Source of the DNA: CAVYBY01 sp963766935 | GTDB taxonomy: Bacteria; Actinomycetota; UBA4738; HRBIN12 | Assembly (NCBI GenBank): GCA_963766935.1 | Contig: CAVYBY010000007.1 | Coordinates: 62,001-126,000 of the forward strand | Length of the DNA: 64,000 bases | Reading direction: 5' to 3' | Shown: positions 9,722 to 17,805 of the stretch, piece after piece | Layout of the letters: every line of letters starts with the position of its first letter | Position numbering within the stretch: the first letter of the stretch is position 1 | The notes under the pieces: generated by a model | What the model was told of the DNA's origin: nothing | Database searches by the model: none | The model's input: the letters and a program-made list of their open reading frames with translations, nothing else | Made by a program: the position numbers and the translations under genes

Positions 9722-11173
9722 ATGACCGAGGCAGCCCGCCGAATCGTCGTCGCGTCGAACCGGGGTCCGGTGACCTTCCGGGTCGGCCCTGACGGCAATC
9801 CGGTGCCCGACGTCGGGCCGGGCGGACTGGTCACCGCGCTCGTCGGAGCGCTCCCCACCCACGGAGCCACCTGGGTCTCCGCCGCGATGACCGCCGGCGA
9901 CCGAGCGGTCGCGGCCGGGGCCCAGGTGCCGGCATTGCCCATCGAGCCGCGGTTCGTCGTCATTCCCAAGGCGCGATACCAGCGCTACTACAACGACATC
10001 TCCAACCGCGTCCTGTGGTTCCTGCATCACTACCTCTGGGACGTCGTGCGGGGAGCGATGTTCGACGACCAGACGAAGCGCGCCTGGGAGGACTACGAGG
10101 CGGCGAACCAGATGTTCGCCGAGGCGCTCGGGAAGATTCGCGGCGACCCGGTCTTCCTGCTGCAGGACTATCACCTGTCGCTCGTCCCCCGGATGCTCCG
10201 CGACCTGCGCCCCGACGCGGCCATCTCGCACTTCTCGCATACGCCGTTCGTGGGCTCGGTGTACATCCGGTCGCTGCCGAACCCGATCCGGGAGGCGTTG
10301 TTGCGTGGGCTTCTCGGAGCCGACGCGCTGGGCTTTCAGGCGCCGGCATGGGCCGAGAACTTCCTGCTCTCGGCACGCACGCTGCCGGGGGCGCGCGTCG
10401 ATCTCGCACGGTCTCGAGTGCTGTACGACGGCAGGGAGACCGTGGTGCGCGTCTATCCGATCTCGGTCGAAGCCGGTCCCATCCGCGAGCTCGCCCAGAC
10501 ACCCGAGGTTCGCGACCTGCGGCAAACGATCTCCGAAGTCCGCGGCGACCGGAAGCTGATCCTTCGTGTCGACCGCCTCGAGCTTTCGAAGAACATCGTT
10601 CGCGGTTTCAAGGCCTACGAAGTGTTCTTGCGTCGGTTCCCCGAGTGGCGGGAGCGGGTGACCTTTCTCGCTCTGCTCAGTCCCTCGCGACAGGAGATCC
10701 CCGAGTACCGCACCTACACACAGGAGGTGCTGTACGAGGCCGCCCGGGTGAACAACCACTTCGGGACCCTCACCTGGCAGCCCATCGTGATGGACGTCCG
10801 CGAAGACCGCCCCCGGGCGATCGCCGCCTACGACCTCTACGACGTGCTGTTCGTGAACCCGGTCTACGACGGCATGAACCTCGTCGCCATGGAGGGCCCG
10901 CTCGTCAATCGGCAGTACGGGGTGCTCGTCCTGTCGCGAAACGCGGGCGCGTACGGGCGGTTGGGTCGCTACGCCGTCGGCGTGAACCCCTTCGACCTGC
11001 TCGAGCAGTCCGATGCGATCCATCGCGGGCTCGAGATGCCGGCCGAAGAACGGGCCCGCCGCGCACGCGGGCTTACGCGGACGATCCTGACCGACACGCC
11101 CGCCAGGTGGCTCGCCCGGCAGCTGTCGGATCTGGAACGACGGCGCCCGGCTGCCGGGCGGCCGGCACGCTAG
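9722..11173 (+). CDS. otsA: Alpha,alpha-trehalose-6-phosphate synthase (GT20)
   Basis: Joins UDP- or GDP-glucose to glucose-6-phosphate to give trehalose-6-phosphate. At 483 residues it has the usual length. Landmarks: SNRGPVTF at the N-terminus, GPGGLVTAL (sugar-nucleotide loop), LQDYHLSLVPRMLR, SHTPF, RVDRLELSKN and NPVYDGMNLVAMEG, the retaining-glycosyltransferase acidic site. The ATG at 9722 gives MTEAARRIVVASNRGP; the frame stays open upstream but without family similarity. It runs tail to tail into otsB with 2 bases between the stop codons, an unusual arrangement for enzymes of consecutive steps. Confidence 0.95.
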   Translation: MTEAARRIVVASNRGPVTFRVGPDGNPVPDVGPGGLVTALVGALPTHGATWVSAAMTAGDRAVAAGAQVPALPIEPRFVVIPKARYQRYYNDISNRVLWFLHHYLWDVVRGAMFDDQTKRAWEDYEAANQMFAEALGKIRGDPVFLLQDYHLSLVPRMLRDLRPDAAISHFSHTPFVGSVYIRSLPNPIREALLRGLLGADALGFQAPAWAENFLLSARTLPGARVDLARSRVLYDGRETVVRVYPISVEAGPIRELAQTPEVRDLRQTISEVRGDRKLILRVDRLELSKNIVRGFKAYEVFLRRFPEWRERVTFLALLSPSRQEIPEYRTYTQEVLYEAARVNNHFGTLTWQPIVMDVREDRPRAIAAYDLYDVLFVNPVYDGMNLVAMEGPLVNRQYGVLVLSRNAGAYGRLGRYAVGVNPFDLLEQSDAIHRGLEMPAEERARRARGLTRTILTDTPARWLARQLSDLERRRPAAGRPAR

Positions 11174-11175
11174 CG

Positions 11176-11904
11176 TCAGAGCTCGCGCAGCAGGCGAAGG
11201 AGCTCGGCGGGCCCGTCGACGACGATGTCCGCGGCGTCCACCAGCGCCTCGGGAGTCTCCGGTCCTCGGACGGCCACGCGGACACACACGGCAACCTCGC
11301 TCTCGAGCGCCTCGAAGGCATCGACGTCGGCCGCGTCGTCGCCCGCGTACAGCGCACCCTCGAGGGAAGCGCCCTCCAGCAGTCTGCGGACGGCGGCGTC
11401 CTTGAGCGGGCGGCCGGCCGGGACCAGCTCGAGGACTCGCTTGCCCTCGACGACCCGCATCCCCGACCGGCCGGCGATGGCCTCGAGACGGGGTCGCAGA
11501 CGGCGTGTCGCATCCTGCGGATCGGCCGTCTCGCGAACGTGCGCGGCAACCGAGAGTCGCTTGTCCTCGAGCCAAGCCCCCTCGATGCCGGCGAGCTCCG
11601 CCTCGACCGCCCGGACGACATCGGCAGGAACGGAGACAGCCGTGTGCACCGCACCAAGACCCTCGAGGCCGTAGAGGCCTTCAATCCGAAGGCCGGGGAC
11701 GTCGAGCCGTTCGCGCACCTCTCGAGCCGGGCGGCCGGAGACGACGGCGACGAGCGCGAATCGTTCCACGAGCCCTGCGAGCACCTCGGCGGCTCCGGCC
11801 GCGGGACCGGCTTCTTCGGGACGGCGCACGATCGGTGCGAGCGTTCCGTCGAAATCGAGCAGGATGCCGGAGCGCTCCGGCCGGGCTGAGAGCCGCCCGA
11901 GCAA
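11176..11904 (-). CDS. otsB: Trehalose-6-phosphate phosphatase
   Basis: HAD-superfamily phosphatase that removes phosphate from trehalose-6-phosphate. The 242 residues contain the four HAD motifs: DFDGTLAPI (nucleophile Asp near residue 18), VVSGRP, a conserved Lys in GRPLKDAAV and GDDAADVDAF. The first start codon in the frame is TTG with only a weak upstream ribosome site, so the start could lie slightly downstream. It converges on otsA, so the two trehalose steps are not one transcript unless an antisense arrangement is used. Confidence 0.93.
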   Translation of the reverse strand: MLGRLSARPERSGILLDFDGTLAPIVRRPEEAGPAAGAAEVLAGLVERFALVAVVSGRPAREVRERLDVPGLRIEGLYGLEGLGAVHTAVSVPADVVRAVEAELAGIEGAWLEDKRLSVAAHVRETADPQDATRRLRPRLEAIAGRSGMRVVEGKRVLELVPAGRPLKDAAVRRLLEGASLEGALYAGDDAADVDAFEALESEVAVCVRVAVRGPETPEALVDAADIVVDGPAELLRLLREL

Positions 11905-11908
11905 TCGA

Positions 11909-12451
11909 TCAGCCGGGATGGGCAGTCGCGTAGTCCTGACCGAGGACGATCAGCAGCGTGATCTTGTCGTCGCCCGCGCCGGTCAGCGTGCTGGCGAACT
12001 CCGCTCCGAGCTTCGAGATCTTCGCCTTCACGCCCGGCCCGTTGACGAACTCCTTCGCAAGGTACCTCGCGTCGGAGCGATTCTGCGCGGCATCGGCGCC
12101 GCCGCGGAAGTAGACCCTGGTCGTCGTGATCGGCTTGATCGGCGAGTCGGCGGCCGGCTTGCCGATGATGTCGTCCTTGCTCTTCAGCAGCGTCTCGAAG
12201 GTGCCGGCCAGCCCGTTGACGCTGGTGCCGTTCAAGACCGCGAACGTGACACCGGACGTGTTGGGATCCGGAACCGGAGCATTCGTGTGCGTGCCGCTGG
12301 GCGTCGTGGCCGGCGAGGTCGGCGTCGGACTCGTGGACGTCCCCCCTGGGCCGGCGTTCGTCACCGTCGAGGGGAACCCGCTCGACAGGAGCCCGATACC
12401 GGCCAGCGCCAGTGCCACCACGATGACGACGCGCGCGATCCCGAGGTTCAT
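11909..12451 (-). CDS. LytR C-terminal (LytR_C) domain protein, membrane-anchored
   Basis: A 180-residue protein with one N-terminal membrane helix (VVIVVALALAGIGLLSSG, residues about 8-25), a Thr/Pro/Ser-rich linker and a C-terminal LytR_C-like domain (VTFAVLNGTSVNGLAGTFETLL ... NRSDARYLAKEF ... TLLIVLGQDYA). Such domains occur outside the membrane in cell-wall associated proteins; no catalytic LytR-CpsA-Psr domain is present. The start is set at ATG 12451, where GGTAGG lies 9 bases upstream; ATG 12460 would place the same GGTAGG directly against the start. otsB lies 4 bases downstream on the same strand. Confidence 0.8.
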   Translation of the reverse strand: MNLGIARVVIVVALALAGIGLLSSGFPSTVTNAGPGGTSTSPTPTSPATTPSGTHTNAPVPDPNTSGVTFAVLNGTSVNGLAGTFETLLKSKDDIIGKPAADSPIKPITTTRVYFRGGADAAQNRSDARYLAKEFVNGPGVKAKISKLGAEFASTLTGAGDDKITLLIVLGQDYATAHPG

Positions 12452-12541
12452 CCGGACCATCCTACCGGTCGCAAACCGCCGGACAACCCGCTCGGCGGGC
12501 GCGGCTGGGCGCGGTCGCCGGGCACCCCGTAGGCTCGCCGG

Positions 12542-13762
12542 GTGGATGTTGTCCCTGCCGATATCGGTTTCCGGCCGGACGACGCCGCGTTCGTGGCCGA
12601 TCCGTACCCGGCATACGAGGAGCTTCGCCGCCGCGCACCGGTCGTCTACGACGAGGCGACCGACCACTGGCTCGTCACGCGCCACGAGGACGTCAACGCC
12701 CTGCTTCGTGACCGCCGGTTCGGACGGACCTATCACCACCTGGCGAGCAACGCGGAGATGGGCCGTCCGGAGGAACCGGCGTGGCACGCGCCGTTCTGGC
12801 ACCTGATCCGCAGCGGCATCCTCGACATGGAGCCGCCCGACCACACGCGCGTGCGCCGTCTCGTGTCGAAGGCGTTCACACCACGAACGGTGGAGTCGCT
12901 CCGCCCGCAGATCGAGCAGCTCGTCGGGGAGCTGGTCGACCGGGTGTCGGGCGGGGAGACGTTCGATCTGATCTCGGCGATCGCGGAGCCGCTGCCGGTG
13001 GCGGTTATCGCGATGCTCCTGGGAGTGCCCGAGGCCGACCGGCATCTGCTCCGTCCGTGGTCGGCGGAGATCTGCCGGATGTACGAGCTGCGCCCCACCG
13101 ATGAGGACGCACGCGCCGCCGTGACCGCCTCGGTCGAGTTTTCGGAGTACCTGCGAGCGCTCTCTCGCGAGCGCCGCGCGCATCCGACGGGCGATCTGGT
13201 GAGCGAGCTCGCCCAGGTCGTGGACGAGGGCGAACGGCTCACCGAGGACGAGCTGATCGGTACGTGCGTGCTGCTGCTCAACGCCGGGCACGAGGCAACG
13301 GTCAACTCGACCGGGAACGGATGGTGGGCGCTCTTGCGGAACCCCGAGGCGCTCGCGCGGCTCCGCGAGGATCCTTCGTTGTTGCCGCGAGGAGTCGAGG
13401 AGCTGCTGCGGTTCGACACACCGCTGCAGCTGTTCGAACGGTGGGTGCTGGAGGACGTCGAGTTGCGCGGCGTCCCGATCCCGCGTGGGGCCGAGCTCGG
13501 CCTGGTGTTCGGGTCGGCCAACCGGGACCCGCTCGTATTCGACCGTCCCGACGAGTTGGAGCTCGGCCGCGACCCGAACCCGCACATGACGTTCGGAGCC
13601 GGGATCCATTTCTGCCTGGGCGCGCCGCTCGCGCGAGTCGAGCTCCGGGCTTCCTTCGGCGCGCTGCTGGAACGGATGCCCAACTTGGAGCTCGTCGAAG
13701 AGCCGCGCTGGAAACCCGGCTACATCATCCGCGGTCTCGAAGCCCTCCACGTCCGCGCCTGA
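12542..13762 (+). CDS. Cytochrome P450
   Basis: Soluble haem monooxygenase of 406 residues, the usual bacterial length. The I-helix region reads NAGHEATVNSTGNG, with Glu-Ala-Thr in place of the usual acid-alcohol pair. The K-helix ExxR is in VEELLRFDTP, and the haem ligand Cys is in FGAGIHFCLGAPLAR, a near-perfect Cys-loop. Similar to CYP107-like class I P450s by overall pattern. Substrate unknown; no ferredoxin or reductase gene is next to it. The start is GTG (MDVVPADIGF). Transcribed toward the tRNA-Thr gene on the other strand. Confidence 0.93.
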   Translation: MDVVPADIGFRPDDAAFVADPYPAYEELRRRAPVVYDEATDHWLVTRHEDVNALLRDRRFGRTYHHLASNAEMGRPEEPAWHAPFWHLIRSGILDMEPPDHTRVRRLVSKAFTPRTVESLRPQIEQLVGELVDRVSGGETFDLISAIAEPLPVAVIAMLLGVPEADRHLLRPWSAEICRMYELRPTDEDARAAVTASVEFSEYLRALSRERRAHPTGDLVSELAQVVDEGERLTEDELIGTCVLLLNAGHEATVNSTGNGWWALLRNPEALARLREDPSLLPRGVEELLRFDTPLQLFERWVLEDVELRGVPIPRGAELGLVFGSANRDPLVFDRPDELELGRDPNPHMTFGAGIHFCLGAPLARVELRASFGALLERMPNLELVEEPRWKPGYIIRGLEALHVRA

Positions 13763-13788
13763 GGCCGGGACGGACGACCCGAGTGAGG

Positions 13789-13862
13789 AGCCGGCGGTCG
13801 GATTCGAACCGACGACCTACCGATTACAAGTCGGTTGCGCTGCCAGGCTGCGCCACGCCGGC
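13789..13862 (-). tRNA. tRNA-Thr (anticodon TGT)
   Basis: Full cloverleaf: acceptor stem GCCGGCG/CGCCGGC, D-stem GCGC/GCGC, anticodon stem ACCGA/TCGGT with loop CTTGTAA, and T-stem GTCGG/CCGAC with TTCGAAT. The anticodon TGT reads ACA. The discriminator is T and CCA is not encoded. It starts 6 bases after the rlmB stop codon on the same strand, so it is probably processed from the end of that operon transcript. Confidence 0.97.
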
Positions 13863-13868
13863 GGGTGC

Positions 13869-14666
13869 TCAGTCTAGCGGCGGCCGGGCGCCGGTTGGGA
13901 GCACGTAGGCATACAGAGCCGCCGCGAGCGCCGCCGAGACGTTGAGGGACGCGACCCGCCCCGTCATGGGGAGCGAGACCAGGTCGTCGCAACGTTCCCG
14001 GACGAGGCGCGAGAGCCCCTCCCCTTCGTCGCCGACGACCAGGGCGAGCCGGCCCGGCGGCCGCGGCCGGTCGTAGACGGACCCCGCCGCCGACGCGTCC
14101 AAGCCGACCACGAAGAACCCCACAGCCTGAAGCCGAAGGATCGCCTGCCCGATGTTCGCGACCCTCGCGAGCGGCAGGTGGAGCAACGCGCCCGCCGACG
14201 CCCGGACCGCCGCCGGCGTCACGCCCGCCGCGCGCTTGACGCGAGTGACGAGCAACGCGGCACCGGCCGCCTCGGCGGTTCGCGCGCACGCGCCGAGGTT
14301 CTGCGGATCGGTCACGCCGTCGAGCACGACGACCATCGCGTCTTGGTCGAACTCGATCTCGCTCAGACCGCGCTCGTCGAGCGCGGCCGGCGCCGCGGCA
14401 CCAAGCCTCGTCGCCACCCCCCGATGCTCCGGGGCGATCGCGTCGAGCCGCTCGCGTGGAACCCGCTGCACCGGGACCCCCGCCCGCTCCGCCGCATCCA
14501 GCACCTCGCGCAGCCCCTGGGTCTCACGCGCACCCGAGGCGACGAGGATCTCGGCCGCCCGGCCGGATCGCACCGCCTCCAACGCCCCACGCCGGCCGAG
14601 CACCAGATCGGACCGGAAACCGTCCCGCGGTGGCCCTTTCGGCCGGCCGTCTCGCCGGTCCGTCAC
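13869..14666 (-). CDS. rlmB: 23S rRNA (guanosine-2'-O-)-methyltransferase RlmB / TrmH-family SPOUT methyltransferase
   Basis: SPOUT-fold methyltransferase of 265 residues that 2'-O-methylates G2251-type positions of 23S rRNA. The N-terminal substrate-binding part (LVLGRRGALEAVRSGRA) precedes the three SpoU motifs: LDGVTDPQNLGACARTAEA, LVVGDEGEGLSRLV and MTGRVASLNVSAALAAALY, which form the SAM-binding knot. The start is the GTG at 14666, overlapping the ispF stop as GTGA and suggesting translational coupling. In many actinobacteria cysS stands between ispF and rlmB; here it is missing. A tRNA-Thr gene follows directly. Confidence 0.92.
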   Translation of the reverse strand: MTDRRDGRPKGPPRDGFRSDLVLGRRGALEAVRSGRAAEILVASGARETQGLREVLDAAERAGVPVQRVPRERLDAIAPEHRGVATRLGAAAPAALDERGLSEIEFDQDAMVVVLDGVTDPQNLGACARTAEAAGAALLVTRVKRAAGVTPAAVRASAGALLHLPLARVANIGQAILRLQAVGFFVVGLDASAAGSVYDRPRPPGRLALVVGDEGEGLSRLVRERCDDLVSLPMTGRVASLNVSAALAAALYAYVLPTGARPPLD

Positions 14667-15139
14667 GCGAGCACCACGATCGCCATGCACCCGACCCCGT
14701 CGCCGGTGAGACCGAGTCCTTCGGGCCGTGTGGCCTTCACCGAGACGCGTTCGACCGAGATCCCCAGCGCTCCCGCGAGCCGCTCACGCATCTCCGGGCG
14801 CCGGGGCGCGATCGCCGGCCGATCGCACAGGACGGTCAGGTCGCACGACTGCGGACGCAGGTTCGAGCGTTCGGCCACGAGCTTCACGGTTCGCGCGAGC
14901 AGCTCGAGACCCGCGATGCCGGCGATGCTCGGATCGGTGTCCGGGAAGTGCTCGCCGATGTCGCCCATCGACGCCGCACCGAGCACGGCGTCGGCCACCG
15001 CGTGGCACACCGCGTCGCCGTCGGAGTGTCCCGCGAGACCGGCCTCGGCCTCGAACCGGACGCCGCCGAGCCACATCGGACGGCCGGCCTCGAGTGGGTG
15101 AACGTCGAACCCGAGGCCGACGCGTGAAACCTCAGGCAT
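14663..15139 (-). CDS. ispF: 2-C-methyl-D-erythritol 2,4-cyclodiphosphate synthase
   Basis: Fifth enzyme of the MEP isoprenoid pathway; forms the cyclic diphosphate with release of CMP. The 158 residues are typical. Zinc-site residues lie in GFDVHPLE and AGHSDGDAVCHAVADA; the C-terminal LGLTGDGVGCMAI closes the trimer. It overlaps ispD upstream by 8 bases and rlmB downstream by 4 (GTGA), so it lies in the middle of a tightly coupled operon. Confidence 0.96.
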   Translation of the reverse strand: MPEVSRVGLGFDVHPLEAGRPMWLGGVRFEAEAGLAGHSDGDAVCHAVADAVLGAASMGDIGEHFPDTDPSIAGIAGLELLARTVKLVAERSNLRPQSCDLTVLCDRPAIAPRRPEMRERLAGALGISVERVSVKATRPEGLGLTGDGVGCMAIVVLA

Positions 15140-15848
15140 CGGCCCGGCTCATCCGGGAGTCGGCGCGGGCCAGATCCAACAGCGTGGTGATCTTGAAGTT
15201 CATCGGGTCGCCGGCGATTCCGCGCACGACATACCCGGCCGCCTCGAGCGCCTGGGCGTCGTCGGTCAGCCCGAGACCTGTCTCCTGCGCCCGGGCGTGG
15301 GCGTCGAGCAGCGCCGGCAGGTGGAAGGCCTGCGGCGTCTGGGCCACGGCCAGCTCCTCCCTGGGTTCGGTTCCGAGGACCACCCCGTCGTGGATCCGCT
15401 TCACCGTGTCGGGGATCGGGACAACAGGGATGACCCCCTGCGCCGGCTCGGGTCCGGCGGCCGACACCGAGCCGAGCACCTGGTCGAAGAGCTCGGGGGA
15501 GGCGAACGGCCGGGCCGCGTCGTGGACGGCCACCAGCTCGATCCCGTCGGGAAGCGCGGCGAGCGCCGCCCGCACCGAGTCCTGGCGGGTGGGACCTCCC
15601 GGAATGACCACGACGGGAACGGAGAGCGCCTCGAGCGTCCCTCTGGCCCGGTCCTCGCTGCCGGCCGGGCAGGTCACGATCAGCAAGGAGACGGAGCGCG
15701 CGGCGGCGGCGGAACCGGCCGCGACACCAAGGATCGGCCGGCCACCGATGGTGAGGAACGCCTTCGGTTCGCTCGCCCCGAGACGGCGGCCGAGACCGGC
15801 GCCCAGGACGATCGCTGCCGCACCGACGGTGTCGCTCCGCGTGACCAC
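15132..15848 (-). CDS. ispD: 2-C-methyl-D-erythritol 4-phosphate cytidylyltransferase
   Basis: Third enzyme of the MEP pathway; transfers CMP from CTP to methylerythritol phosphate. The 238 residues carry the nucleotide-binding Gly-rich loop AAIVLGAGLGRRLG, the Lys in SEPKAFLTIGG, VHDAARPF and QTPQAFHL. The start is GTG. It overlaps ispF by 8 bases and lies 30 bases after the PIN/TRAM gene, giving the typical actinobacterial order carD-(PIN)-ispD-ispF. Confidence 0.96.
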   Translation of the reverse strand: MVTRSDTVGAAAIVLGAGLGRRLGASEPKAFLTIGGRPILGVAAGSAAAARSVSLLIVTCPAGSEDRARGTLEALSVPVVVIPGGPTRQDSVRAALAALPDGIELVAVHDAARPFASPELFDQVLGSVSAAGPEPAQGVIPVVPIPDTVKRIHDGVVLGTEPREELAVAQTPQAFHLPALLDAHARAQETGLGLTDDAQALEAAGYVVRGIAGDPMNFKITTLLDLARADSRMSRADA

Positions 15849-15878
15849 ACGCGAAGCATGCCAGAGACCCGAGTGGAT

Positions 15879-16982
15879 CTACTCGGCCGGGTGCCCCACG
15901 GCCGGAGCACCGGCGACATCGGCGGCGATCGCCCCGAAGATCATCCGGCCTGTGGCGGTCTGGATCACGTTCGTGACGCGAATCTCCACATCCGAACCGA
16001 TGTGGTCGTCCGCGCGCTCGACGACCACCATGGTGCCGTCGTCGAGGTACCCGACCCCTTGACCGTGCTCGCGGCCTACCTTGACGAGCGACACGGAGAT
16101 CTCGTCGCCCGCCGTGAACGGCACCCGGAACTTCGAGGCGAGCGCGTTGATCGAGGCGACGGGGACGTTCATCGCGGCGGCGACCTTGGCCAGATTCGCG
16201 TCCACGGTGATGAGGCTCCCACCGCGCTCGTTGGCCAGACGCACGAGCGCCCCGTCCACGTCGATGATCCCCATCTCCTCGACAAGCTGGAGCTGGACCG
16301 TCGGCGCCCGTTGCAGCTCCGCGAGGATGTCGAGCCCCCGCCGGCCGCGGGTCCGGCGCTTGGGATCCGAGGAGTCCGCGATCGCCTGCAGCTCCTTGAG
16401 CACGCCTTCGTGCAGGAGCACGGTCCCGGAGACGAAGCCGGTGGCAACGAGGTCCGCGACACGGCCGTCGATCAGCGCGCTGGTGTCGAGCACGTGGAGG
16501 TCGCCCCGGCCCGACGCGATCACACGCGGCTTCATCCCGACCAGGGCGAAGAGATCCTCGTAGCGGGCCTCGCCCAGGCGGAAGCCGAGCGCCGTGAGCA
16601 CGAAGTAGATGAAGACGATCGCAGGCCAGGTGATGCCCAACGGCAGGAACAGCAGCGGCAGCATCAGAAGCGCGGCGACGAGGAGCCCGACGACGACCCC
16701 AACCACACCGCCGGCAAACTGGGGCGCCGGCGTCCGGCGGAGCTCCTTCTCGATCCCGACCACGGCCCGCAGCGTGAGGCGCCCGACGATGCCGCCGATC
16801 ACGTACCCGATCGCGGCTCCGAGGAACACGGACACGAGCGAGCGAGTGGTGGGCTGCAGGCCGACGTCGGTGGACGACCCGAGCTGGTAGCCGCCGGTCG
16901 CGAGCAGGGCGATGAACAGCAGCCTGACGGCCTCGACCAGCCGCCCGCGAAGGACCCGCTTCCTGCTCTCGGTTTCGTTCAT
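15879..16982 (-). CDS. PIN/TRAM-domain membrane protein (YacL type)
   Basis: A 367-residue membrane protein. Hydrophobic helices occupy residues about 20-150 (for example LLFIALLATGGYQLG and VVGVVVGLLVAALLMLPLL). A PIN nuclease domain begins at VLDTSALIDGRVADL, with the acidic residues of the active site also in VDGALVRLANERGG and VDANLAKVA. A C-terminal TRAM domain follows (GREHGQGVGYLDDGTMVVVE). YacL-like proteins stand next to ispD and carD in many Gram-positive genomes. The RNA substrate is unknown; a membrane-tethered endoribonuclease role is inferred. Confidence 0.9.
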   Translation of the reverse strand: MNETESRKRVLRGRLVEAVRLLFIALLATGGYQLGSSTDVGLQPTTRSLVSVFLGAAIGYVIGGIVGRLTLRAVVGIEKELRRTPAPQFAGGVVGVVVGLLVAALLMLPLLFLPLGITWPAIVFIYFVLTALGFRLGEARYEDLFALVGMKPRVIASGRGDLHVLDTSALIDGRVADLVATGFVSGTVLLHEGVLKELQAIADSSDPKRRTRGRRGLDILAELQRAPTVQLQLVEEMGIIDVDGALVRLANERGGSLITVDANLAKVAAAMNVPVASINALASKFRVPFTAGDEISVSLVKVGREHGQGVGYLDDGTMVVVERADDHIGSDVEIRVTNVIQTATGRMIFGAIAADVAGAPAVGHPAE

Positions 16983-17148
16983 CGTCGCTCCTGCCCGGCA
17001 AGCCTACGGCCCACTCGGGGCCGAGGCCGCGTCCTTGCCCCCCAAAGGGCATCGGCCCATACGGGGCGGATGCTGAGGGGAACGGCGGAACTCGATGGAA
17101 TCTAACAGATGCGCCTGGAGGAAACGGCAGGGCTCGAAGCGGCGGGGA

Positions 17149-17658
17149 TCAGGCCTCGGCGGCCACCTTCATGCCGTGTGCCTCGTCGAGGGTGGCGTCG
17201 ATCAGCTGCTCGGCCTCTTCCTCGCTCTTGTTGGTGGCGTGGGAGATCTCCGAGATCAGGATCTGCCTGGCCTTGTGGATCATCCGCTTCTCACCTGCGG
17301 AAAGACCCTTTTCGCGCTCGCGGATCGCCAGGTTCCTCAGCACCTCGGCCACCTGGTAGGGATCGCCGGAGTGCAGCTTCTCCATGTTGTTCTTGAATCG
17401 CCGGCTCCAGTTGGCCGCCATCGAGGACTCGTCCTCGGTGAGGACCTTGAGCACCTTCTTCGCCTCGTTCCGGCTGACCACGGATCGCAGCCCCACCTGC
17501 TCGGTCGAGTCCACGGGCACCATGAGGGTCAGGTCGCCGTAGGCCACCCGAAGGACCAGGTAGGTCCGTGTTTCCCCCAGGAAATCCTTCTCCCGAAGCT
17601 CCTCGATCACGGCAGCCCCATGCTCCGGATGCACTACGGTATCGCCCTTACGGAACAC
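17149..17658 (-). CDS. carD: CarD family transcription factor (RNA polymerase-binding)
   Basis: A 169-residue regulator that binds the RNA polymerase beta lobe and stabilises open promoter complexes, important for rRNA transcription in actinobacteria. It has the N-terminal RNAP-interaction domain (VFRKGDTVVHPEHGAAVIEEL) and a helical DNA-binding C-terminal domain with the conserved wedge Trp in AANWSRRFKNN. The start was chosen at GTG 17658 because AAGGGGG lies 4 bases upstream; the frame extends 30 codons further without similarity. It heads the PIN/TRAM-ispD-ispF-rlmB group. Confidence 0.95.
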   Translation of the reverse strand: MFRKGDTVVHPEHGAAVIEELREKDFLGETRTYLVLRVAYGDLTLMVPVDSTEQVGLRSVVSRNEAKKVLKVLTEDESSMAANWSRRFKNNMEKLHSGDPYQVAEVLRNLAIREREKGLSAGEKRMIHKARQILISEISHATNKSEEEAEQLIDATLDEAHGMKVAAEA

Positions 17659-17713
17659 GAGACCCCCTTCGGAACACGACGAATCGGCAACTGAACAGAG
17701 CGGTGACTCGGGC

Positions 17714-17743
17714 AGCTTAGCACGAAGCATGGTTGCAGCGCAA
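17714..17743 (-). promoter_or_regulatory. Possible carD promoter
   Basis: On the minus strand TTGCGC (17743-17738) and TAAGCT (17719-17714) are separated by 18 bases, about 56 bases before the carD GTG. The match to sigma-70 consensus is moderate, so this is a candidate only. Confidence 0.3.
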
Positions 17744-17805
17744 GCCAAACGTGCAGGTCAGAGGGCTGATTCGTGATCTGATGCAGTCCGAACGACCTAC
17801 GAAGA

